From DASUBN01 sp964584665 (lineage in GTDB: Bacteria > Pseudomonadota > Gammaproteobacteria > Natronospirales > REEB76): a stretch of DNA of 64,000 nucleotides. Positions within the stretch are counted from its first letter, which is position 1, and every line of letters begins with the position of its first letter. Positions 42,740 to 50,800 of this stretch are shown piece by piece. The position numbers were made by a program, and so were the translations under genes. The DNA lies in assembly GCA_964584665.1 (NCBI GenBank), contig CAZPAO010000002.1, forward strand, positions 1 to 64,000, written 5' to 3'. The notes below the pieces were generated by a model. That model was not told the DNA's origin. It ran no database searches and was given only the letters and a program-made list of their open reading frames with translations.

Positions 42740-43564
42740 TCAGCGCCCGCCGGCCGAATGGTATTCCCGACGCAGCTTCTCCAGGTCCGCCGTGGGTTCG
42801 GGATAGCGCATCTTGAGGGCCTCCAGCCGCTCCGCCACGATGCTGCTCACGGCCAGGTTGCGGAACCACTTGTGGTCGGCGGGGATGACGTACCAGGGGG
42901 CCGCCTCGGTGCTGCACCTGGACAGGGCGTCCTCGTAGGCCGCCATGTACTCGTCCCAGCGCTCGCGCTCGGTGTAGTCGGATTCACTGATCTTCCAGCG
43001 CCGGTCCGGATCGTCCAGCCGGTGCCTGAAGCGCCTGAGCTGCTCCTCCTTGGAGATATGCAGGAAGAACTTCAGCACCAGGGTGCCGTGTTCGGCGAGT
43101 CCCGCTTCGAAGTGATCGATCATGCCGTAACGTTTGGACCAGACGGGTTTGGCCACGACCTTGTGCACCCGCTCCACCAGCACCGCTTCGTAGTGGGAAC
43201 GGTTGAACACCACCACCTCGCCGCAGGCGGGCACGGCGCGGTGGACGCGCCAGAGGAAGTCGTGGGTGGCTTCTTCGTGGGTGGGTTCGCGGAAAGGCTG
43301 CACACGGCAACCCTGAGGGTTCATGGCGCCCAGCACATGGGTGATGGTGCCGTCCTTGCCGGCGGTGTCCATGCCCTGCAGCACGATGAGCAGCGAGTGC
43401 CGCGTGCCGGCATAGAGGAGGCGTTGCAGTGCGTTCAGGCGCTCCTGGTCGCGCGCGGCCTGCGCCTCGCCTGCCTTGCGGCTGCCCTGCTTGAAACCGG
43501 GGTCTATCCGATCGAGGCGCACCCGGCTGCCGGGCTTCACCTTGAACCGCTTCTGGTAGTCCAT
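42740..43564 (-). CDS. ppk2: Polyphosphate kinase 2 family protein (PPK2)
   Basis: A 274-residue P-loop kinase. Walker A is GMDTAGKDGT (64-73) and Walker B is VVVFNRSHYE (117-125). The conserved lid arginines and DPDRRWKISESDY region match PPK2 enzymes that transfer phosphate between polyphosphate and nucleotides (GDP/ADP or AMP, depending on class). The length suggests a one-domain class I or III member. I do not decide the class. Confidence 0.88.
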   Translation of the reverse strand: MDYQKRFKVKPGSRVRLDRIDPGFKQGSRKAGEAQAARDQERLNALQRLLYAGTRHSLLIVLQGMDTAGKDGTITHVLGAMNPQGCRVQPFREPTHEEATHDFLWRVHRAVPACGEVVVFNRSHYEAVLVERVHKVVAKPVWSKRYGMIDHFEAGLAEHGTLVLKFFLHISKEEQLRRFRHRLDDPDRRWKISESDYTERERWDEYMAAYEDALSRCSTEAAPWYVIPADHKWFRNLAVSSIVAERLEALKMRYPEPTADLEKLRREYHSAGGR

Positions 43565-43575
43565 GTCTTAGCCTA

Positions 43576-43622
43576 GCGCCTCCGGAGAGGAGGCGCCGTG
43601 ACGGCCATCCCGGCCGTCACGG
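43576..43622. terminator. Two adjacent hairpins between doxX and ppk2
   Basis: The first is GCGCCTCC, loop GGAGA, GGAGGCGC (43576-43596). The second is a perfect 11-base stem CCGTGACGGCC with loop ATCCC (43596-43622). They lie between two minus-strand genes and share a base. Without T runs they may terminate poorly or mainly protect RNA ends. Confidence 0.5.
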
Positions 43623-43635
43623 GCTCCTTGAGAGG

Positions 43636-44049
43636 TCAGGCCGCTTCGAGGCCGCGGACCCAGCGGGTCTTGAGGTTGAAGCGCTTCTCCAGGCTCCACT
43701 CGCCGGCACCGGATGCCGCGACGTACAGGAAGCCGCCCGTGAGGGCCATGTTCTTCATGAAGTCGATGAGCTGCAGGACGTCATCATCGTGCAGTTTCAC
43801 CAGGAAGCCCGAGAGCACGCAGAACAGCGCCAGGGAACAGGCCACTTCGCGGGTGAAGAGTCCGGCCGCCAGCATGAAGCCGCCGCCCAGTTCCCAGATC
43901 ACCAGCACCGGCTTGACCCAGCCCGGCACGCTCCAGTCATCGATGTAGTTGTGGATGCTGGACACGCTCGCCAGCCGTCCGAACCCCGTCCACAGGAACA
44001 TGGCGGCGAGCAGCAGCCGGCCGGCCAGCATGAAAAGGTTCCGAATCAT
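43636..44049 (-). CDS. DoxX-family membrane protein (first of two)
   Basis: A 137-residue protein with four hydrophobic helices typical of DoxX: MFLWTGFGRLAS near the start, ELGGGFMLAAGLFTREVACSLALFCVLSGFL in the middle and LIDFMKNMALTGGFLYVAASG. GGGAGAGG precedes the start. DoxX proteins are linked to thiosulfate or oxidative-stress (MRC) functions, but most are uncharacterised. A paralogue lies immediately upstream. Confidence 0.8.
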   Translation of the reverse strand: MIRNLFMLAGRLLLAAMFLWTGFGRLASVSSIHNYIDDWSVPGWVKPVLVIWELGGGFMLAAGLFTREVACSLALFCVLSGFLVKLHDDDVLQLIDFMKNMALTGGFLYVAASGAGEWSLEKRFNLKTRWVRGLEAA

Positions 44050-44157
44050 GATCCTCTCCCTAACATTTGGTTTGTTGCGGCCGTCCCCTACGGCGGCCGG
44101 CCCATAGCTTACCCCTAAAGAAGACCGGGCGGACCCGTGGGTATCCCCCTAAAGGAA

Positions 44158-44177
44158 ACGGGGCCTTGCGGCCCCGT
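44158..44177 (-). terminator. Intrinsic terminator of the second doxX gene
   Basis: ACGGGGCC, loop, GGCCCCGT (8-base perfect stem) is followed on the minus strand by TTTCCTTT. It lies 32 bases after the stop of the DoxX gene at 44210. Confidence 0.7.
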
Positions 44178-44209
44178 CTCTTGCGCTATGACCCGCGGGT
44201 CATGCCGGT

Positions 44210-44596
44210 TCAGGCCCACTTCAGCCTGAGCTTGTGGTCCAGGCTGAAGGCGCCCGCGCCGGCCACGAAGAAGGCCAGATAGCCGCCCGCCATGGCCACG
44301 TTCTTCATGAAGTTGATCATCTGCCCCTGGTCCTCCGGGTGCAGGTGCACCAGGAAACCGGAGACGAGGCAGAACACCGCCAGCGCGAGGGCCACCGGAC
44401 GGGTGAAGGCGCCGAGCAGGAGCAAGAGGCCGCCGCCCAGTTCCCACAGGATGATCAGCACCAGGAACCAGCCGGGCATCCCCAGCGAGACGATGAAGGG
44501 CTGCACCGCATCGTAGTGGGTCAGCTTGCTGAAACCGGACCAGACGAAGATCGCGGCCATCAGCACGCGGCCTAGCAGCAGGGCGATATCTCTCAT
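44210..44596 (-). CDS. DoxX-family membrane protein (second of two)
   Basis: A 128-residue paralogue of the neighbouring DoxX, with the same four-helix plan (FVWSGFSKLTHYDAV, ELGGGLLLLLGAFTRPVALALAVFCLVSGFLVH, MINFMKNVAMAGGYLAFFVAGAG). The two proteins share about half of their residues by eye, so a tandem duplication is likely. Start: ATG at 44596, where the family similarity begins; upstream frame is rejected. GST and the OYE genes lie upstream on the same strand. Confidence 0.8.
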   Translation of the reverse strand: MRDIALLLGRVLMAAIFVWSGFSKLTHYDAVQPFIVSLGMPGWFLVLIILWELGGGLLLLLGAFTRPVALALAVFCLVSGFLVHLHPEDQGQMINFMKNVAMAGGYLAFFVAGAGAFSLDHKLRLKWA

Positions 44597-44628
44597 GGCA
44601 TGACTCCCGATTCTGTTATTGGAGTGAG

Positions 44629-44657
44629 GCCGCCGGCCCGGAGGCCGGGCCGGCGGC
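44629..44657. terminator. Very strong GC hairpin between gst and doxX
   Basis: GCCGCCGGCCCGG and its perfect complement, 13 base pairs with loop AGG. No T run follows. It separates the GST gene from the second doxX gene on the minus strand. Confidence 0.55.
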
Positions 44658-44668
44658 GGTGACACACT

Positions 44669-45277
44669 TTAGGCCGCTGCCTTCTCATCCTGCAATGCCT
44701 GCTTGACCTTGGGGCGCTCGGCCACGCGCTGGCGGTACTCGGCCAGGTGCTTCCACTTGGACAGGTCGATGCCGACGCCGTTGGACCAGCTGACGACCGT
44801 ATAGAGATAGGCGTCCGCCACCGTGAAATGCTCGCCCATCAGGTACTTGTGCGTGGCGAAGTGCTGCTCCAGCGCGTCGAAACGCTTCTCCAGCTTGGCC
44901 TTGAGCACGGCCTTGGCGTCGTCCTTCAAGCCGGGGTTGAACAGCGGGCTGAAACCCTTGTGGATCTCGCTGCTGACGAAGGTGAGCCACTCGTTGGCAC
45001 GGAATCGCTCCAGTGTGCCCGGCTTGGGGATGATGTTGGCCGCCGGGGCCAGGTCGCCGATGTACTGCAGCAGCGCAGCGCCCTCGGTCAGCACCTGGCC
45101 ATCGTCAAGCTGTATCGCCGGCACATAGCCCTTGGGATTGATCTTGTAGAAATCGGTGCCGTCCTTGAGCTTGTGGACGCCGGTATCGACGCGCACCAGT
45201 TCCACCGGGAGGCCGGCTTCGTGGAAGGCGATGTTGGAAGCCAGCGAGCAGGCGCCGGGGGAGAAGTACAGTTTCAT
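44669..45277 (-). CDS. Glutathione S-transferase (GstA-like, beta class)
   Basis: A 202-residue protein whose N-terminus MKLYFSPGACSLASNIA places Cys10 as the bacterial beta-class catalytic residue. NPKGYVPAIQLDDGQVLTEGAALLQYI forms the glutathione site. AAGGAG precedes the start. It follows the OYE gene by 39 bases on the same strand; together they suggest detoxification of electrophiles. Confidence 0.9.
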   Translation of the reverse strand: MKLYFSPGACSLASNIAFHEAGLPVELVRVDTGVHKLKDGTDFYKINPKGYVPAIQLDDGQVLTEGAALLQYIGDLAPAANIIPKPGTLERFRANEWLTFVSSEIHKGFSPLFNPGLKDDAKAVLKAKLEKRFDALEQHFATHKYLMGEHFTVADAYLYTVVSWSNGVGIDLSKWKHLAEYRQRVAERPKVKQALQDEKAAA

Positions 45278-45316
45278 ATGGAAGACTCCTTGTTGTTCGG
45301 ATAGGTTCGGGGTTTC

Positions 45317-46408
45317 TCAGGCGGTTTGTAGGGCCGGATAGTCGGTGTAGCCCTTGGGACCGGGGCTGTAGAAGGTGTTCGAGTCCGCCTTGGCCAGCGG
45401 TGCGCCGTCGCGGAAGCGCTCCACCAGATCCGGGTTGGAGATGAAGGGCACGCCGTAGGCCACGAGGTCGGCGCGGCCGCTCTCGATGGCGGCGTTGCCC
45501 TTGTCCCGGTCGTAACCGGTGTTGGTGATGAGCGTGCCCTCATAGATCTTCCGGTAATGGCCGGTCACGTCCGCCACCTGCTTCGGGTCGTCCACCTTGC
45601 CCGCCGCGTCACGCAGATGCAGGTAGGCCAGGTGATAGCCGTTGAGCTTCCCGATCACGTAGTCGTAGAGCGCGCGGCTGTCGGAATCCGCCGGCGAGTT
45701 GTAGGTGTTGGTGGGCGAGAGACGTAAGCCGGTCTTGCCCGCGCCGGCCACCTTCGCCACCGCCTCCACCACCTCGAACAGGAAACGCGCACGGTTCTCG
45801 ACACTGCCGCCGTACTGATCCGTACGCCGGTTGCTGCTGTCCCGCAGGAACTGCTGGATCAAATAGCCGTTGGCACCGTGGATCTCCACGCCGTCGAAGC
45901 CGGCAGCCAGGGCGTTCTTCGCACCCTGCGCGAAATCCGCCACCACCTGCTGCACTTCCGCGGTCGTGAGTGCGCGGGCCGCCACCGTATCCTTCTGCAC
46001 GCCCGCAGGCGTGTAGGCCTTGGTGTTGGGATTGAACTCGGAGGGCGCCACCGGCAGTGCGCCGCCGTGGAAGTCCGGATGCGAGACCGCGCCCACGTGC
46101 CAGAGCTGCAGGAAGATGCGGCCGCCGCGGGCGTGCACCGCCGCGGTGACCTTCTTCCAGCCCTCGACCTGTGCGGCGGAATGTATGCCGGGCGTATTCA
46201 CATAGCCCATGCCCTGGGGCGAGACCTGACTGCCCTCGGTGACGATGAGTCCGGCACTGGCGCGCTGCGCGTAATACTGAACATGCAAGTCAGTGGGCGC
46301 GAAGTCCGGGTTATCGGCCCGATCGCGGGTCATCGGCGCCATCACCACGCGGTTCTTGAGTTCGTAGTCCCCGAGCTTGACCGGGGTGAGGAGTGGCTGC
46401 TGATTCAT
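45317..46408 (-). CDS. nemA: NADH:flavin oxidoreductase, old yellow enzyme (NemA-like)
   Basis: A 363-residue FMN-dependent alkene reductase. Family motifs visible: PMTRDRADN near the start, QLWHVGAVSHPDF, DGVEIHGANGYLIQQFL and RFLFEVVEAV. It reduces N-ethylmaleimide, nitro-esters and similar electrophiles. The start at 46408 has GGAGGAAG upstream. An AT-rich promoter carrying an 11-base sequence shared with the upstream arsR-like operator precedes it, so that repressor likely controls it. Confidence 0.87.
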   Translation of the reverse strand: MNQQPLLTPVKLGDYELKNRVVMAPMTRDRADNPDFAPTDLHVQYYAQRASAGLIVTEGSQVSPQGMGYVNTPGIHSAAQVEGWKKVTAAVHARGGRIFLQLWHVGAVSHPDFHGGALPVAPSEFNPNTKAYTPAGVQKDTVAARALTTAEVQQVVADFAQGAKNALAAGFDGVEIHGANGYLIQQFLRDSSNRRTDQYGGSVENRARFLFEVVEAVAKVAGAGKTGLRLSPTNTYNSPADSDSRALYDYVIGKLNGYHLAYLHLRDAAGKVDDPKQVADVTGHYRKIYEGTLITNTGYDRDKGNAAIESGRADLVAYGVPFISNPDLVERFRDGAPLAKADSNTFYSPGPKGYTDYPALQTA

Positions 46409-46440
46409 GTTCTTCCTCCGAGAATCTTTCAGTTTTATTA

Positions 46441-46465
46441 GATATCTAAGAATTTCGATATAAGA
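46441..46465. promoter_or_regulatory. Candidate ArsR-type operator in the nemA promoter
   Basis: AT-rich segment with TTCGATATAAG (46454-46464), identical over 11 bases to the right arm of the operator at 46822-46843. The left arm AGATATCTAAGAA is less symmetric. It lies about 45 bases before the nemA start. Confidence 0.55.
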
Positions 46466-46506
46466 TTTCAAAAAATTCCCCGTCGGCGGGCATGACCAGG
46501 TTCAGG

Positions 46507-46812
46507 TCAGATCACTTCCTTCAGGAACTTGCCCACTTCCTTCAGCGCATCTTCGTTGCGCTCATAGAGTGTCCACTGCCCTTCACGCCGCGGGATCACG
46601 AGGCCCGCCTTCATGAGCATCGCCAAGTAATGGGACGCGGTGGACTGGGAGAGGCCGAGCTTCTCCTGTATCTCACCCACGCACACCAGTTTGCCGCGCG
46701 GCCCGCCGGAGGGGCCCTCCCCGCCGAAGTGCTGCTGCGGATCCTTCATCCAGTGGAGGATCTGCAACCGCGACTTGTTGGCCAGCGCCTTGAATACGAG
46801 TACCTGATCCAT
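46507..46812 (-). CDS. ArsR-family transcriptional repressor beside nemA
   Basis: A 101-residue winged-helix regulator (recognition region LGLSQSTASHYLAMLMKAGLV). The classic metal-site ELCVCDL is reduced to KLVCVGE, with a single Cys44, so a reactive-electrophile or oxidant sensor is as likely as a metal sensor. Start: ATG at 46812; the upstream in-frame start would have to cross the operator palindrome. There is no ribosome binding site and the operator ends 10 bases before the ATG, so a leaderless or very short-leader transcript is possible. It lies upstream of nemA on the same strand. Confidence 0.82.
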   Translation of the reverse strand: MDQVLVFKALANKSRLQILHWMKDPQQHFGGEGPSGGPRGKLVCVGEIQEKLGLSQSTASHYLAMLMKAGLVIPRREGQWTLYERNEDALKEVGKFLKEVI

Positions 46813-46821
46813 GCATATCAG

Positions 46822-46843
46822 TATATCGAGATTATTCGATATA
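46822..46843. promoter_or_regulatory. Palindromic operator of the ArsR-family gene
   Basis: TATATCGA, spacer GATTAT, TCGATATA: a perfect 8-base inverted repeat in an otherwise GC-rich region, directly before the repressor's start. The right arm plus three bases recurs in the nemA promoter. Confidence 0.7.
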
Positions 46844-46976
46844 AGCAAGCCCCGTAAACCCTTGGGATTTGCCGACCCCGGGGGAGCCGCCTAGACTGCC
46901 GCCATCGCCACTGCCGGGGGCGGCGTTTCCTCTCTCCTCCTCTAAACCCTTGGGCGCCGGCGGCCGTCCAAGGGGC

Positions 46977-47549
46977 ATGGAAACAGCCACGGCCATGCAG
47001 CTGACCGAACTCCCCAGCCGGGCCGGCACTGACGACCAGAGCCTGGCCCTGCGCGCCCGCGAAGGCGACATGCGGGCCTTCGAGCAGCTCTACCGCCTCT
47101 ATTCGGGCCGGGTGCATGCGGTGTGCCTGCGGCTCGCGGGCAACCGGACGCTGGCCGAGGAATGCACCCAGGACGCCTTCGTGAAGGCCTGGGAATCCCT
47201 CAAGAATTTCCGCGGCGACAGCAGCTTCGGCACCTGGGTGCACCGCATCGCGGTGAACGCGGTGCTGGAACGCCACCGCACCCAGCTCCGGCAAGCGGCC
47301 TGGGTCACCTCCGGCGACGAGGACGCGATGGCGGCAGTGCCGGGCGGTGACGCCGACCCCGGCCACGGCCTGGACCTGGAACAGTGCATCGCGGAACTGC
47401 CGCCCGCGGCGCGCATGGTGTTCGTATTGTTCGACGTGGAAGGCCACACCCACGAGGAGATCGCCGGCATGACCGGGCTCGCCGTGGGCACCAGCAAGGC
47501 GCATCTGCATCGGGCCCGCCAGATACTGCGGGCGAGATTGGAGGCATGA
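46977..47549 (+). CDS. ECF-family RNA polymerase sigma factor
   Basis: A 190-residue sigma factor with region 2 (about 35-100: FEQLYRLYSGRVHAVCLRL, DAFVKAWESL, TWVHRIAVN) and region 4 (about 135-188: LPPAARMVFVLFDVEGHTHEEIAGMTGLAVGTSKAHLHRAR). Its stop overlaps the next gene's ATG (ATGA). The start is taken at 46977 with AAGGGG close before it; Met at 46995 is an alternative. It probably controls its own operon, the usual logic for ECF factors. Confidence 0.85.
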   Translation: METATAMQLTELPSRAGTDDQSLALRAREGDMRAFEQLYRLYSGRVHAVCLRLAGNRTLAEECTQDAFVKAWESLKNFRGDSSFGTWVHRIAVNAVLERHRTQLRQAAWVTSGDEDAMAAVPGGDADPGHGLDLEQCIAELPPAARMVFVLFDVEGHTHEEIAGMTGLAVGTSKAHLHRARQILRARLEA

Positions 47550-48067
47550 ACATGAACGATGACAAGCTGAGCGCAGCCCTGAAGAAGCTGCCCCGTGACG
47601 TGCAGCCGGAGCGGGACCTGTGGCCCGCCATCGCCGGGCGCATCGGCCGCAAGCCGCGCACGGTGCGGCCCCTATGGTCCTATGGCCTGGCCGCCAGCCT
47701 GCTGGTGGCGGTCGGCGCCGCCTCCCTGTGGAGCGCCTTCGGCGTGCACCAGAAGGCCGGCACGCCGGCGGAGACCGTGGCCAGCGGCGGCAACAGCGCC
47801 GACAACGCCTACTTCGCAGAGCGCGCCGCCTTCGCCGAGAACAGCGTGCAGAGCGCCGCGAACCTCTCGCCGGAGACGAAGGCCGTGATACTTAAGAACC
47901 TGCACATCATCGAGGGCTCGATGCAGGACATCCAGGCCGCCCTCGACAAGGATCCCACCAATCCGCGCCTCAGGGCGCTCCTGTTCGACCTTTACCAGAA
48001 CGAGGCCCGGCTGCTGGCAGCGACCCAGCAGGCGGATGCCAAGACCACCGCGAGGAACTCACTATGA
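47546..48067 (+). CDS. Anti-sigma-like single-pass membrane protein
   Basis: A 173-residue protein with a short cytoplasmic N-terminus, one transmembrane helix (about 44-64) and an Ala-rich periplasmic part. This, and the overlap with the sigma gene, are typical of anti-sigma factors. The N-terminus lacks the zinc-binding HxxxCxxC, so it would be a non-zinc type. Its stop overlaps the DUF4097 start (ATGA): all three genes of the operon are coupled by ATGA overlaps. Confidence 0.65.
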   Translation: MNMNDDKLSAALKKLPRDVQPERDLWPAIAGRIGRKPRTVRPLWSYGLAASLLVAVGAASLWSAFGVHQKAGTPAETVASGGNSADNAYFAERAAFAENSVQSAANLSPETKAVILKNLHIIEGSMQDIQAALDKDPTNPRLRALLFDLYQNEARLLAATQQADAKTTARNSL

Positions 48068-49038
48068 AACGCCTTTCGATCATCATCACCTACGTGCTCC
48101 TGAGCTTCACCGCCGTGGTGGCGGGGTTCTCGCTCATGGCGCTCACCTCCAGCACCGCCTACGCCCACGAGCATGACTCGGACGACGACGATGACAACGG
48201 CGGCGGCAGCCGCTCGGTCAACGAGACCCATCCGGCCAAGCCCGACGGTGAGGTGCGCATCGACAACCTGGCCGGCACGGTGAAGATCGCCGGCTGGGAC
48301 AAGAACGAGGTGCGCGTCAGCGGCAGCCTGGGCAGCCAGGTGGAGAAGCTGGAGATCACCGACGACGCCTCCGGCATCAGCATCCGCGTGATCCTGCCGC
48401 ACCAGTCCAACAGCCGCGGCTGCGACGAGTGCGCCGACCTGCAGATCCAGGTGCCCAAGGCCAGCCGCGTGGAAGTGAGCACCGTCAGCGCCGACGTGGA
48501 AGCGAGCGACCTCACCGGTCCGCAGCAGCTCGGCACCGTGAGCGGTGGCGTGGTGCTGAACTCCAGCTCCGGCCACATCGACATCCGCACCGTGAGCGGC
48601 GATGCCACGGTGATGGGCTCGGCCAAGAACGCCCAGGTGGAGGCCAACAGCGTGAGCGGTACCGTGCGGGTCGCCAACGTGGACGGCAGCGCCGACGTGG
48701 AGACCGTGAGCGGCGACGCCAAGCTGAGCGGCAGCCGGCTCACGAACGTGAAGATGAGCGCCACCTCCGGCAACCTCACCTTCCAGGGCACGCTGGTGAA
48801 GGGCGGCAACTACGACTTCAACAACGTCAGCGGCGACATGGAGCTGGCGGTGGGGAACTCGCCCAACGCCCGCTTCGACGTGTCGAGCTTCACCGGCGAC
48901 ATCGACAACAGCTTCGGCCCGAAGCCGACCCGGGTGAGCAAGTACAGCCCCGGCATGGAACTGCACTTCACCAACGGCACGCCGGACGCGACCATCAGCG
49001 CCCACACCATGAGCGGTGATGTGCGTATCCAGAATTGA
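48064..49038 (+). CDS. Exported DUF4097 beta-solenoid-like protein
   Basis: A 324-residue protein. A signal peptide/hydrophobic segment (about 8-36) is followed by an Asp/Gly-rich patch and then a DUF4097 domain with about ten short repeats of the type TVSGDAKLSG, SVSGTVRVAN, predicted as a right-handed beta-solenoid. Function unknown; the family often accompanies ECF sigma/anti-sigma pairs, as here, and may sense envelope stress. A strong terminator follows. Confidence 0.75.
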   Translation: MKRLSIIITYVLLSFTAVVAGFSLMALTSSTAYAHEHDSDDDDDNGGGSRSVNETHPAKPDGEVRIDNLAGTVKIAGWDKNEVRVSGSLGSQVEKLEITDDASGISIRVILPHQSNSRGCDECADLQIQVPKASRVEVSTVSADVEASDLTGPQQLGTVSGGVVLNSSSGHIDIRTVSGDATVMGSAKNAQVEANSVSGTVRVANVDGSADVETVSGDAKLSGSRLTNVKMSATSGNLTFQGTLVKGGNYDFNNVSGDMELAVGNSPNARFDVSSFTGDIDNSFGPKPTRVSKYSPGMELHFTNGTPDATISAHTMSGDVRIQN

Positions 49039-49064
49039 TTGCTTAGATCGAAATCCGAGACCTG

Positions 49065-49093
49065 AAGAGGCGCCTCAAGGCGCCTCTTTTTTT
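49065..49093 (+). terminator. Intrinsic terminator of the sigma operon
   Basis: AAGAGGCGC, a small loop and GCGCCTCTT, then seven Ts. It overlaps the end of the convergent SprT-like gene, whose stop is at 49075. Confidence 0.9.
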
Positions 49094-49635
49094 GGCCTCG
49101 TTTTCGCCTTGGCGGCCCGGGCCTTCTTCTCGGCCTCCGCCTCCGGCAGCAACTGGTAGAAGAGGCTGGATTCCCGCTTGTAGAACCCTTCCGTGTGGAA
49201 GGAATCCGCCAGCTTGAAGTGCTCGTAGTCCAGGTGGTGTCCGAGTTCGTGCAGCAGGGTGCGCAGGAAGCTCTTGAAGGCCACCGGCTGCTTCTTCATG
49301 GCAGTGCGCATCCACAGGCTGATGCGCGCGGTGCGCATGCGCCCTTCCACCCCCTCGTAGAGGCCGTGCAGCTCGCCGGAACCGTCCGCCGGCCGCACCG
49401 CCAGCACCCGCAGGGCCACCGGCGCGACCCCCAGTTGCGTGAGGATGCCCGCGGCCAGGGCCTGGGACACGATCTCGACCCGGGGCCGCTCGTCCGCTTC
49501 CAGGGCCGCCTTGAGGCGCGGCAACAGCGGCCAAAGCGCCGCGGCATCGGGCAGCGGGGTGCGCTCGATGCGGTCGCTGGCATCGTAGACCTGCTTGTTC
49601 TTGGCGCTTAAGGATGTGTAGTAGTTGAACCGCAT
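49075..49635 (-). CDS. SprT-like zinc metalloprotease domain protein
   Basis: A 186-residue cytosolic protein with the metal-binding HELGHH (129-134). The SprT-like layout continues with DYEHFKLADSFHTEGFYKRES, and the C-terminus is Lys/Ala-rich. SprT-like proteases may act on DNA-protein crosslinks, but for this subgroup no function is established. The start is uncertain (49635 ATG or a GTG eight codons earlier), and neither has a good ribosome site. Its 3' end carries the terminator of the neighbouring operon. Confidence 0.7.
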   Translation of the reverse strand: MRFNYYTSLSAKNKQVYDASDRIERTPLPDAAALWPLLPRLKAALEADERPRVEIVSQALAAGILTQLGVAPVALRVLAVRPADGSGELHGLYEGVEGRMRTARISLWMRTAMKKQPVAFKSFLRTLLHELGHHLDYEHFKLADSFHTEGFYKRESSLFYQLLPEAEAEKKARAAKAKTRPKKEAP

Positions 49636-49674
49636 CACGCAGAGTATGCGGGCGGCCACTCTTATAATAAAGAC

Positions 49675-50172
49675 ATGAGCCGCTGGCGCCCGCCCTCCCC
49701 CCGTTCCTCCCCCTACATCACCGGGGAGGGCTATGCCGTGCTGCAGGCTGAGATGGCTGCGCTCTGGCAGCGGCGCACCGGCGTGACGGCCGCGCTCAGC
49801 GCCGCCGCCGCGGAAGGGGACCGCTCCGAGAACGCCGAATACATCTATCGCAAGAAGGAACTGCGGGAGATAGACCGGCGCATCCGCTACCTGCAGAAGC
49901 GCATGCCGGACCTGAAAGTGGTGACCGAATCACCGGCGGAGCAGACCCGGGTGTTCTTCGGCGCCTGGGTCACCCTGGAGGACAGCGGCGGCCTGGAGAC
50001 CGAGTACCGCATCGTCGGGCCGGACGAGTTCGACCCCGCCAAGGGCTACATCAGCATGGACTCGCCGCTGGCGCGGGCACTCATGAAGAAATCCGTGGAT
50101 GACGAGGTGGACCTCAAGACTCCCGCCGGGCAGGCCCATTACTTCATCATGAAGGTGCGCTACGCCCGCTGA
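49675..50172 (+). CDS. greB: Transcription elongation factor GreB
   Basis: A 165-residue GreA/GreB protein. Its N-terminal coiled coil carries the tip DRSENAEYIYRKKE, whose Asp and Glu enter the RNA polymerase channel to promote cleavage of backtracked RNA. The C-terminal domain has GPDEFD and ISMDSPLARALMKKSVDDEV. GreB features (the RRIRYLQKRM helix and a basic patch) favour GreB over GreA. It starts the run of small basic proteins and trxC. Confidence 0.92.
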   Translation: MSRWRPPSPRSSPYITGEGYAVLQAEMAALWQRRTGVTAALSAAAAEGDRSENAEYIYRKKELREIDRRIRYLQKRMPDLKVVTESPAEQTRVFFGAWVTLEDSGGLETEYRIVGPDEFDPAKGYISMDSPLARALMKKSVDDEVDLKTPAGQAHYFIMKVRYAR

Positions 50173-50182
50173 GCCCGCGCTT

Positions 50183-50497
50183 ATGTTCTCTCGCGATACG
50201 GCAAATGCATTTGGCGCCGCCACAGGCGCGGTGCATCATGGTTCCGTGGACGACACCCGCAAGAACTCAGACGACCTGGATAACGCCCTGCAGGGAACCT
50301 TCCCTGCCAGCGATCCCGTCACCGTGCATTCCACCATGGACGAGGAGAAGGAACGGCGCCGCAAGGTGCTGCAGCAGGACAAGAAGCGCAAGCGCCGCCC
50401 TGCCGCCAGGAAGAAGACCCGCGGGAAGAAGGTCGCCCGCAAGAAGAAGACTAAACCCGCCAAGAAACGCGCCCGCAAGACCGCGCGCCGCCGCTAG
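50183..50497 (+). CDS. Small protein with FPASDP motif and Lys/Arg-rich tail (first)
   Basis: A protein of up to 104 residues. Its centre LDNALQGTFPASDPVTVH recurs in the gene at 51284 (LDEALEESFPASDPVAVH). The C-terminal 50 residues are over half Lys, Arg and Ala, as in histone-H1-like or nucleoid-binding tails. The start is doubtful: ATG at 50183 has no ribosome site, and GTG at 50246 would give a protein starting just before the conserved part. Function unknown; nucleic-acid binding by the tail is an inference. Confidence 0.6.
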   Translation: MFSRDTANAFGAATGAVHHGSVDDTRKNSDDLDNALQGTFPASDPVTVHSTMDEEKERRRKVLQQDKKRKRRPAARKKTRGKKVARKKKTKPAKKRARKTARRR

Positions 50498-50516
50498 CCC
50501 CACCACGGAGTCCCTC

Positions 50517-50729
50517 ATGCTCACCCCCAAGGTCCGTCATCACCTGGAACAGGCGCTGTTGGAAGCCCTCAAGAACCACATGACGCGCAAGAACAAGAAG
50601 AAAGCCGCGCCCGCCCGCAAGAAAGCCGGCAAGAAGAAGCCCGTACGCCGACCCGCGAAGAAGGCCGCGCGCGGTCCCGCAAAGAAGCGCGCCGGTAACG
50701 CGGCACGCCGCAATAAGACGCGCCGCTAG
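50517..50729 (+). CDS. Lys/Arg-rich histone-H1-like small protein
   Basis: A 70-residue protein with a short helical start (KVRHHLEQALLEALKNHMTR) and a tail made almost only of Lys, Arg, Ala and Pro (AAPARKKAGKKKPVRRPAKKA). GGAG precedes the start by seven bases. It resembles bacterial H1-like proteins that bind DNA or RNA nonspecifically. No motif confirms the role. Confidence 0.6.
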   Translation: MLTPKVRHHLEQALLEALKNHMTRKNKKKAAPARKKAGKKKPVRRPAKKAARGPAKKRAGNAARRNKTRR

Positions 50730-50738
50730 CCCAGCAAG

Positions 50739-50760
50739 GGCGGGCTTGAAATGGCCCGCC
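50739..50760 (+). terminator. Hairpin before trxC
   Basis: GGCGGGC, loop TTGAAATG, GCCCGCC, followed by TTCT; a weak intrinsic terminator ten bases after the H1-like gene. Confidence 0.5.
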
Positions 50761-50800
50761 TTCTGCCCCATCTCATGCTCCGCCAACCCCGGAGCTTCCC

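Noticed and set aside
43636..44596. DoxX pair as partner (BufD-like) of the bufferin-like peptide
   Set aside because: They lie more than 7 kb away in another transcription unit, with their own terminators.
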